Made by a program: the position numbers and the translations under genes
Part shown: one piece after another, positions 56,531 to 64,000 of the stretch
Layout of the letters: each line of letters begins with the position of its first letter
Numbering within the stretch: the stretch's first letter is position 1
Notes under the pieces: generated by a model
The model's input: the letters and a program-made list of their open reading frames with translations, nothing else
Databases searched by the model: none
Told to the model about the DNA's origin: nothing
NCBI GenBank assembly: GCA_020744225.1
Contig: JAGMWG010000011.1
Coordinates: forward strand, 992,001-1,056,000
Reading direction: 5' to 3'
DNA from: Paraphoma chrysanthemicola
Lineage: Eukaryota; Ascomycota; Dothideomycetes; Pleosporales; Phaeosphaeriaceae
DNA length: 64,000 nucleotides

Positions 56531-56753
56531 TTGAGTTGTTTAGGCGTTTTGAGGGTTTTGCGGATATCCAGACTGCGATTTATTTCCTGTCTAGTGTGAT
56601 TTGAAGTAGCGTTCAGCTGTGTGTATGTGCTACAGCTCTCTCATGAAGCTTTGTTTATCTTCCCAAAAGCATTTGTCCAGAGTCGAATCAAGACCAAACT
56701 CCAAACATCTGCACACCTCATACACTTCCATCCAATCCAACATCCCCTTGTTT

Positions 56754-58130
56754 TTAACCCATCATCATATCCACATCACCCACCCCAAACCCACCCTTCT
56801 TCTTCCCATTCCCCTGTCCCCTTCCCTCAGCCCTCTTCCTCCCCCGCTCAGACTTACTTATCCCTCCCTCCCCTCCCTTGCGAGCCGGCGACCTAGGCGC
56901 TGTGATCCCATTCCTAATCCTCGCGACCCTCACAGCCTGCCTCTCCTCCGCCGCTCGCCTCGCCTTACTCTTCTTCAGCACATCTGCATTCTCCTCTTTA
57001 ACAACATAGTACTTGTTCCAGAATTCCGCGTACTCAGGCGCCCGCAATGCGTCTGTGAATTTATGCATGTACTCCGGGATAAACGACCAGTCTTTGGCTT
57101 CGTGCAAAATAACAGCTGTGACGACGAGAGTTTGTAGTACGCTGTCCGCGTCGATGCAGATCCGGTTTGGTGTGCCGGGGGGCGCGAACGTGGCGTTGAC
57201 CAGGGCGATGAGGTCGTGCGGGTGGAGAGTGCGCTGCTTGATGAGTAGGGAGACGAGGCGTGAGAAGGCTGTGAGTTGGACGGAGGGGTAGGAGAGGGAT
57301 TCGGCGAGGGCGTAGATGTGGAGGTGGACTGGGGGTTTGGGTTAGTATGTGAAGGACATGAAGGAGACGAGAAAGAGTGGAGGAGTTGAGACTTACAGAT
57401 GTAGTTCCGGATTCCCATTAGAGCCGTGACTGTAGGCGAGGATGATGCATCTGGTGGTATGAAGGTGGCGTTATAGAAGTTGAAATTCTCAGGCTTGAGT
57501 TCAACGTTCTCTTTGTTTGCCGGGTCGAAGTCATATTCAGACATGTATATGAAGTTGACTACACGATCGACCAGAATCGGGTGGAAGTGCGGCGGGAAGT
57601 TGACGAGAGTAGGTGGATCTGGATATAGTGCCTGTGATGGTTAGTCTTTCACTTTCCCAGATCTCGAGGTGAGACTCGGTGTTGAGGAGTTGCTCACTCC
57701 GCCAGGAAAGAGGCCGTCCTCCAACATCTTTGGACCGCCGATGAGCATGATGGAATGGATCTTGAATTCGACGCCCGATGCTGTGATCTACAAATCGAAC
57801 ACTTTGTCAGCAAGTCGTCGCGATGTCTGGTGGCATATGTTCACTCACCAAGGCAAAGTCCCGACCAACGGGCGACTTGAGGAGAGCTTCGGCGTGTCTC
57901 CGTTCTGTCAGCTACGCTCAACAGGACTTTGCAAAGAGTACTCACGCGGCCTGCAGCTTGTGCACACTCGGCGCTGCTTCCCAGTTCTTCCTATGCGCAC
58001 CTACGAGCAAGCCGCGCGCACTATGCGGGTCCGGCTTGCCTGACTCGAGCGATGCATTCTGACGCTGCAATTGAGGCAGCTTTACTTGCGGTGTCGGGAT
58101 AGCCGAACTGGTTGGATTTGCCGTAGCCAT
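56754..58130 (-). CDS. BTB/POZ-like domain protein
   Basis: Five exons (58130-57946, 57897-57849, 57787-57698, 57631-57397, 57328-56754) encode 377 residues. The N-terminal 60 residues are polar. Residues about 65-150 resemble a BTB fold (RDFALITASGVEFKIHSIMLIGGPKML, then HPILVDRVVNFIYMSEYDF). A helical region follows with a conserved VHLHIYALAESLSYPSVQLTAFSRL block, and a Lys/Arg-rich, Gly-rich tail ends the protein. The first intron uses an unusual acceptor (CGGAG) with an AGCTGAC branch; other introns are standard. BTB proteins serve as dimerisation or Cul3-adaptor modules, so a substrate-adaptor or transcription role is possible. Confidence 0.75.
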
Positions 58131-58670
58131 GTTGAAGGTGTAGTAGCAAAAATGGGTGGAACAAGAAGTAGAAGAAACAAGATCTTGAGAGCAACACGAA
58201 CTTGAGGAACGAGAAGAGCAGAACCAGGCAGCAAGAGCGGAAGAAAAGCGGCTGGAGACTAGTGTGAGGTGTAAGTGAAAGACAAATGTGGTGGCCCGTG
58301 ACATCACTGTCGTTCTCACTCACACTCTCCCAGTCTGTTTGACGCTGTCAAACAGATGGTCTGTGGCAAATCTCGGCTTATATCGCAACTTGTGCGTCCG
58401 GTAGGGAAATCGGAGTGCCGTAATGAAGGAAGGTCGAGGTGCATCGGGATCACTCGCTCCAACTGGAGGCATCAAGACACGCGAGGACCGCAGCTGGTAT
58501 CTGTGATTAGGATCTTTTTGTTGGCTCTGTTCGCAGCCAACCACCATGCTGTCAGGGATATCCACATGTTCCAAGATGCGCATTGATTGTTCTGGTCCAG
58601 CATCCGGCCATGTAATTTTCGTTGCACGTCCTAAAATAATCTTACAGCCGTCAAAGCGTTGCCCCGATAT
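58131..58670. other. Intergenic: BTB promoter and SVP26 3' flank
   Basis: The BTB gene starts leftward at 58130, so the first part is its promoter. SVP26 ends at 58671. No gene recognised. Confidence 0.5.
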
Positions 58671-59525
58671 TCAAAACGTAGGCCTTGTCCGCTCGCCCTT
58701 CCAAAGCCCCATAACCTCTCCCGTCTCCCCAACCCACTCTCTTACTCCTGTAACCACTTGTTTCGCTAGCCCAGCATTTGTTCCGCTCCGTGCCCTCCTC
58801 TTGCCTTCCATGCCAGGAACGGCCGTCGCACTTCCAAATGAGTCTGGTGCCTTGCCAGGCGTGATATAGCTGCTGCCGTCTCCGGTGGCATATTCGGAGC
58901 CCATGGAGGGCAGTACGTTCTCGCTGGCAGACAGCGACACGAACAGAGCGAACGGGACGAGCCAGACGCATAGGCCAAAGTATGATGCGATTTCGGTGAA
59001 GGAGGGGATATTGGCGTCGCGCGAGTATGGATATGATGAGTAGGCGGAGGAAGGAGGCGGGGCGCTGAAGTGGCGGAACCAGAGGTAGTGGTTTGCAATG
59101 ACGAGGGCTGGGAGGAAATATCAGCTTCAGCTTCGGGCTTAGTGACCTGAGGGGTGATGACGAACCGCAAGATAGTAAGAACAACGGGTCTGTAAGCTTA
59201 ACTATCGGAAAGCGTCTCAGATTCTGCGCATAAACAACATGCGACACCACGCTCAATGCGCTCAATCCGACTGGGAAGCCATCAACGACAAGGAGCAGGA
59301 CTTGAAGCCCCACTACTCCGTAGATGAGTCTGTATAGCAACTTCTTTGCAAGTACGGTGTGTTCTTCGACGAGTTCGGAGAGGTAATAGAGTCCCGACGC
59401 TAGATTCCTAACATTAACTGACATTCGCTTTGGAAGAGTTAGGGGACAAGCATACCTATCGCCAGCGTCAAGAACATGAACCCCAACACCACACCAACAT
59501 ATCCCAGCAGCGGTAATATCCACAT
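58671..59525 (-). CDS. SVP26: Svp26/TEX261 family membrane protein
   Basis: Three exons (59525-59456, 59399-59166, 59107-58671) encode 246 residues. The N-terminus is MWILPLLGYVGVVLGFMFL, and the family's LAIASGLYYLSELVEEHTVLAKK block spans the first junction. Several hydrophobic segments follow (RLIYGVVGLQVLLLVVDGF, TDPLFLLSCALVIANHYLWF, FGLCVWLVPFALFVSLS), giving about four transmembrane helices. The C-terminal tail is Ser/Gly-rich. In yeast, Svp26 is a COPII cargo adaptor that exports certain mannosyltransferases from the ER, so this gene links functionally to the phosphomannomutase in the same window, though not by linkage. The second donor is GTTCGT. Confidence 0.93.
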
Positions 59526-59822
59526 CTTGAAATGAAGTTTCTGTGATGATTCGGAGCTCTACGGCTGGGCGATGAGGTCAGACAGGTGGCATTAGGGTCG
59601 GACAATAGTGGGACCGATGCATGGGTTGGTTGATCGCCGCGGGAAAGACGAAATGTGGGGTCAAAACCACCAAAAAGTTGTGAGGTCGAGGGCTTGGCGA
59701 GGACGAATCTACGATACTTTATACACTCGCTTTGCAACGACCCTCTGCGCGTCGACTATACTGCTAGAGAACGAAGAGAGTCACATTCGTAACAGAGAAG
59801 AAATTGTGCCAGAACCGCAAAC
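59526..59822. promoter_or_regulatory. Bidirectional promoter of SVP26 and BUD23
   Basis: 297 bases separate the ATGs at 59525 (leftward) and 59823 (rightward). Confidence 0.5.
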
Positions 59823-60729
59823 ATGTCGCGACCAGAAGACACACTGTACGCCCTCAAAATACTCCAAGCACCGCATATCGAACTTCTGCTAACCAAACCA
59901 TAGACCCCCAGATCTCTTCTACAATGACACCGAATCCCGCAAATACACCACCTCCTCGCGTATCCGCTCCATCCAATCCTCCATGACCCACCGCGCCCTC
60001 GAACTCCTCGCCCTCACCTCGCCCTCCATGATCCTCGACGTCGGCTGCGGCTCCGGTCTCTCGGGCGAAATCCTCTCGCAAACACCCGACGACGGTACGC
60101 CCGGTGGCCCACATATATGGGTTGGTTTCGACATCAGCGCGAGCATGCTGGGCGTTGCGCTCGAGAAGGAGGTCGAGGGGGATTTGCTGCTCGCGGACGC
60201 AGGACAGGGCGTGCCGTTTCGCCCGGGAACGTTTGACGCTGCGATCAGTATCAGTGCGGTGCAGTGGTTGTGTCAGGCCGAGAGTAATGAGGAATGGGAT
60301 ACGCCTGCGGCAAGACTTTCGCGATTTTTCAATGGCTTGTATGCGTCGCTACGGAGGGGTGGACGTGCAGTGTGTCAATTCTACCCCAAGAACGATATAC
60401 AGAAGAAGATGGTCAGTCAGGCGGCGATTAAAGCTGGTTTCGGCGCGGGTTTACTTGAGGACGACGAGGGGACGAAGAATGCAAAGACATATCTTGTCCT
60501 GACGGTTGGAGGAGGGGAGCTCGATGGCGATATCACGGGTGTGGTGAGGGGCATGGAGGGAGTGGATGTCGTGGAGGCACGGAGGAGGGTGAAAGATGCG
60601 AAGAGGGGCGAGGAAAGGAAGGGCAGTAAGGGGTGGATATTGAAGAAGAAGGAGCAGATGGAGAGGCAGGGCAAGGTGGTTAAGGCGACGAGCAAATATA
60701 CGGGAAGGAAGAGGAGGATACAGTTCTAG
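59823..60729 (+). CDS. BUD23: 18S rRNA (guanine-N7)-methyltransferase Bud23
   Basis: Exons 59823-59845 and 59904-60729, with a 58-base intron (GTACGC...CCATAG), encode 282 residues. The start MSRPEDTLPPDLFYNDTESR is the conserved Bud23 N-terminus. The AdoMet-binding motif I reads ILDVGCGSGLSG (residues 51-62), and motif-like GTFDAAISISAVQWL follows. The C-terminal tail, with a basic KKKEQMERQGKVV segment and a final SKYTGRKRRIQF, is the family's Lys/Arg-rich WBS_methylT region. It methylates a guanine in the 18S rRNA, with Trm112, during 40S ribosome maturation. Confidence 0.95.
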
Positions 60730-60992
60730 AGAGAGAAGACAAGAGATGAGATGATACCATATTATGCATAGCGAGGCGTTGCTGGATTTGGAACGCGATC
60801 ACTGAGATTACGATGGAACGTGTTCGAAGATAGAGTACTGAAATTCGATAAAGTCCTACTACGGTAGGCTCAATGGTATCATGTCTATCTGTGCGCCGGC
60901 TTATGCTGCTGCAAACGCTCCCAAAATGAGCTCAACTTCTCACTACTCTCCCAAGGACGTTAAAATTGAAGTGGATGCGGCCTCGCATCCAC

Positions 60993-62423
60993 TCAGTATT
61001 TCTCGTCTCTTTGTCTTCTCTTCTTATCGTCTCGGCCATCATCATAGTCGTACTCCTTCTCCTTTCTGCGCTTCCGTCTATCATCAGAATCTCGGCTCCT
61101 GTCTCTTCGATCGCGGTCTCTTTTCGAGTCCCGACTCCGGCTGCGATAGCGATCGCGCTTCTTGTCTAGTCTATCGTCTTCAGGGCTCCGAGTGCGATCG
61201 CGCCTGTCGCCATTCTTGCGCTTCTCGCGTCTTCTTTCACTATCGTAGTCGTCATATTTGTCTCGGCGCCTGTCCCTCCTGCGCTCGCTATCGTACTCGT
61301 CATCTCTGTATTTGTCTTTCCGTTTATCCCGCCTCCGATCGCTGTCGTAATACTCGTCCTTCTCACGTCTGCGATCGTCCTTGCGACTTCTCCGTTCACT
61401 ATCATACTCATCGTCGCGTCTCCGATCATCTTTCTTTTCTCTCCGCCTCTCGCGCCTCTTCCCATCTTCTTCCTCATCGTCGCTGTGTTTCTGCCTTTGC
61501 TTCGCTGGCTTTTCGTCTGGTACCAGATCCTGCTGCTCCAGCTTCGCCTTCAACTGATCCTCGGTGATGATCTCCCCGGTGATCTTGTTCCGCAGTGCGA
61601 CTGGGTTGTAGCCCTGGGCGAGTTTCTTGCCCTTACCCCTACTCTTGAAGTCGCCAATCTCGACACCTGTTGCGGCTTCTTCCTTTGCTCCAATACCAAG
61701 GAGTGCGGGTCGCCGTTTGAATTCCTTAGGTTTTCCGGGCGCGCTGCTGCCAGTCGCGTCGCCGTCCTTCCACCCCATGCCACGCAGAAGCGCAGCGCCA
61801 AATCCTTCGATGGGTGTCGCTTCGTATGCTTCGAGTGTCGGCGCATCAGGTGCTTCACGAAGGTCGTTGCGCAGGATATCCTCTTCGCTCACTGCCGGAA
61901 TGACGCGGTCGTCGTCGGTCGCTTTCCCATTGATCAGCGCATCCATGGCCTTCTTCTCGAGCCGCTGCTCCTCTGTAAGATTATCCTTGACGTCGTCCAT
62001 AGGTTCCACCGGCACAGGCTGTTCCTCCGCACCATTTTCTTGCGGGTCATCCTTGCTGAGAATCGTGAGGCCGTATTGAATCTTCGGGCCCTCTGCCTCT
62101 GTGAACTCTGCATTCTGCTCTTTTGTGTGCGGTGCCTTTGCAAGTTTCTTTCGGCGCGCGTCGTCGCGCCAATTGCGATTCGGTAAAGTGGGTATTATCC
62201 GAGGCCCTTCCTTTTCTTTCTTGCCCCCGATGTCAATCGCGCCGCCTTCTGATGCATCCCAGCCTGCAATCTCTTGCTTCTTATTCGAGTCGTCCTCCTC
62301 ATCGTCGCCAAGGGCGAGGCGCGGCCGTTTCACTTCCTTCTGGGCGGGCGAAGCTTTGAGGCCCATCTTGCCTTTCAGCCCACCGAGTGACATCTTGAAG
62401 CCGCCCTCCTTTGGGGCGGCCAT
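60993..62423 (-). CDS. SPP2: Spp2/GPKOW-type G-patch splicing factor
   Basis: A single-exon gene of 476 residues. A G-patch domain lies near residues 202-230 (EATPIEGFGAALLRGMGWKDGD), and conserved KKLAQGYNPVAL-type sequence follows. The N-terminal third is acidic and Lys-rich. The C-terminal 165 residues are RD/RE/RS-rich with a repeated DEYDSERR-type unit (four near-copies) before a DRYRSRSRDSKRDRDRRDRS tail. Spp2 is the G-patch cofactor of the DEAH helicase Prp2 in spliceosome activation; the metazoan ortholog GPKOW is similar but shorter in its repeats. Confidence 0.9.
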   Translation of the reverse strand: MAAPKEGGFKMSLGGLKGKMGLKASPAQKEVKRPRLALGDDEEDDSNKKQEIAGWDASEGGAIDIGGKKEKEGPRIIPTLPNRNWRDDARRKKLAKAPHTKEQNAEFTEAEGPKIQYGLTILSKDDPQENGAEEQPVPVEPMDDVKDNLTEEQRLEKKAMDALINGKATDDDRVIPAVSEEDILRNDLREAPDAPTLEAYEATPIEGFGAALLRGMGWKDGDATGSSAPGKPKEFKRRPALLGIGAKEEAATGVEIGDFKSRGKGKKLAQGYNPVALRNKITGEIITEDQLKAKLEQQDLVPDEKPAKQRQKHSDDEEEDGKRRERRREKKDDRRRDDEYDSERRSRKDDRRREKDEYYDSDRRRDKRKDKYRDDEYDSERRRDRRRDKYDDYDSERRREKRKNGDRRDRTRSPEDDRLDKKRDRYRSRSRDSKRDRDRRDRSRDSDDRRKRRKEKEYDYDDGRDDKKRRQRDEKY

Positions 62424-63361
62424 TGTTGCGGTAGATGCGGCGTGCTGTGCCGCTACGGCAGGACGAGGATGAGTCTGTACCGGGCGCGTGAGATCGGGAC
62501 CGTGCCGAACAAAGTCGCAATAGTATGTAGTGCGACCAAACGCGTAGTCAGCGGTAGTAGGTGAAATTCAATGCGGTGAAACGAAGTAAACGTTCCCTGA
62601 GAAGTGTAAAGTTCGCGCCATGACATCGAGCTTGGCGCAGATCCCTGCATGAATGTTTAAGGCGGCCACAGCACGTGAACTCGTCACCTTCCATCACCAC
62701 ATTGGACTGTTAACTTTGAAAGCTGTTTGCTGGACCGGCCCGTGATGCCAGCATCAGATGAGTAGAACTATTCCGCCTTATGGACAACTTAGTGTTGATC
62801 ACTCACTGTACGTGCGGTATGAAACGCGGTAGAAACCCTGGGAGCAAAACATCGCGGCAGGTGCAAGTATTGAGAAGTAGGCAACAAGGAGCATATGATG
62901 TGAATGGCTTTCGATTCATGGTGCATAGTTCTCTGGACGTGAAAATTCCTGCAAATTGACGGTGACGTTTCCATGAAGCCCTCAAGTTCTCTTCGCCGCA
63001 AGACCTCCACCGGTGCTCAATCACTTCATGAGTCCGTCATTCGAGGGACGATTTCAACGAGGTCCTTGCTCTCAGGTACCGAGAGACAATCCATGTGATT
63101 CAGACTCAACCTGGCGCTAAGCGTCCATGACCTTCGCATGGCCTATACCTCTTTTCCAACTCTGCACGGCTAAGATAATTATGACAAAGGAAAGAGAATA
63201 TGGAAGTGATTGGGAAGTTAGACGATGGAAATTGACAGTGACAATTGTCACAACAGCACTCAGAACTATCAAATACGAATAGGGATAGTATGAACATCTC
63301 AATTCAAGGTCAATCTATGCACACGATGTATACTACAATGATGATATGCAAAGCACACGCG
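62424..63361. other. Intergenic: SPP2 promoter and PAN1 3' flank
   Basis: About 940 bases with no recognised gene; the left part is the SPP2 promoter, the right the 3' flank of PAN1. Confidence 0.5.
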
Positions 63362-64000
63362 CTAACCCAGGACTCTGCCCGCAACAGAAGATGTGCTTCG
63401 ATCCTTAGTCTCGACCTTCCGCAATCCTTTACCAGCTGTGATTTCGCCAAGCAAGGCGCCGCGGTTGGGTGGTCCGCCTGGCGCTTTCATACTGGGCATG
63501 GGTGGTGGAGGAGGTGCGGCACCGCCAGGCGGTGGTGGAGGGCCGGGAGGTGGCGGAGGCGCAGAGCTTGAGGGCATCGGCGGGGGCGGCGGGATACCTG
63601 CAGGAGGCGAGGCGACGGCAGGGCTCTCTGCACGAGGGCTCTTATTGTCCATGGAGGAGAGTGGGCGGGGAGGAGCCATCGTGCCGAAGAGGATAGACGC
63701 CAGCTGCTTGGCGCCACCTTGAGATGGGACCTCGTCATCATCAGATGATGAGTCGTCAGAATCAACGACCGACCAGTCGTCGTCTTCTTGTCGACCTCTA
63801 CGACCGCCAGCAGCTGGGGTTACGACAGGCTCGTTAAAGGTGGGCGCAGCTGCCTTGTTTGCGTTTTCTTGAGTGAGGCGGTGGAACGGGTTCGTAGACA
63901 CTTCACTCGTGTTGCTGGGGGGAGGTGGTGGTGTAGCAGCGTTTTCCTGGTTGGTCATCATCTTCTTGAGGAACGGGTTTTTGGTCTCCGTGTCGGCCAG
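63362..64000 (-). CDS. PAN1: PAN1 C-terminus (partial, cut by window edge)
   Basis: The frame enters from the right edge, begins within the coding region (64000) and ends at TAG/TGA-type stop 63362-63364; 212 residues are visible. It contains TNPFHRLTQENANK (an NPF-type, EH-binding motif context), an acidic DDDWSVVDSDDSSSDDDE patch typical of Arp2/3 activators, a long polyproline region (IPPPPPMPSSSAPPPPPGPPPPP), and a WH2-like actin-binding segment (RGALLGEITAGKGLRKVET). These features are those of the Pan1 tail, the endocytic actin regulator; the EH domains lie outside the window. Confidence 0.9.
   Translation of the reverse strand: MADTETKNPFLKKMMTNQENAATPPPPPSNTSEVSTNPFHRLTQENANKAAAPTFNEPVVTPAAGGRRGRQEDDDWSVVDSDDSSSDDDEVPSQGGAKQLASILFGTMAPPRPLSSMDNKSPRAESPAVASPPAGIPPPPPMPSSSAPPPPPGPPPPPGGAAPPPPPMPSMKAPGGPPNRGALLGEITAGKGLRKVETKDRSTSSVAGRVLG

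Noticed and set aside
60881..62186. Two long plus-strand frames (228 and 233 codons) opposite SPP2
   Set aside because: They mirror the repetitive RD/RE and Lys/Glu-rich coding strand of SPP2 and show no domain; antisense shadows.
1..64000. Transposons, LTRs, terminal inverted repeats, CRISPR arrays
   Set aside because: No transposase or reverse-transcriptase-like frames, no long repeats or direct-repeat arrays found by eye; the sequence is eukaryotic.

Overview
The window is nuclear DNA from a filamentous ascomycete (Pezizomycotina). The evidence is short GT-AG introns, mostly 40-60 bases, with CTAAC/CTAAT-like branch sites; gene families typical of filamentous fungi (HET domain, CFEM, DUF3602, DUF3074, F-BAR/DEP RhoGAP); and single-copy eukaryotic genes such as LSM5, BUD23, SPP2, phosphomannomutase and tropomyosin. 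A Dothideomycetes affinity is my guess only. I found no transposon, tRNA, rRNA, CRISPR or prokaryotic feature.

Positions 1-15400 look accessory and gene-poor. They hold a secreted GMC flavin oxidoreductase (cut by the left edge), a HET-domain protein, an unrecognised repeat-containing basic protein, a two-exon 2-oxoglutarate/Fe(II) oxygenase, a DUF3602 protein, a new 49-residue small ORF with two PQPRDGG repeats, about 3.7 kb without a recognisable gene, and a CFEM GPI-anchor-type protein.

From 15.9 kb rightwards the window is mostly conserved housekeeping genes. They are recyclin-1 (F-box/Sec10-like), a DEK-C/SWIB protein, a securin-like candidate divergent from tropomyosin, Rrp17/Nop25, geranylgeranyltransferase-I beta divergent from an F-BAR/DEP/RhoGAP protein, an Arg/Ser-rich small protein, a synaptojanin-type SAC1/5-phosphatase, phosphomannomutase, a two-TM protein, and a 3'-5' exonuclease divergent from LSM5. 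The series continues with a SAM+HMG-box protein, a DUF3074 protein, a 1575-residue Gln/Pro-rich coiled-coil protein, a BTB-like protein, SVP26 divergent from BUD23, the G-patch splicing factor SPP2, and the C-terminus of PAN1 at the right edge.

Two functional themes recur without being operons: actin/polarity/membrane traffic (PAN1, tropomyosin, RhoGAP, GGTase-I, synaptojanin, RCY1, SVP26) and RNA/ribosome processing (LSM5, SPP2, RRP17, BUD23). LSM5 is split into five small exons and was only found by joining splice sites by eye. The most interesting leads are the PQPRDGG small ORF (its repeats differ only at synonymous positions), the RhoGAP domain lacking the usual arginine finger, the four GDG-type repeats of the 1575-residue protein, and an internal duplication in the protein at 4093-5769.
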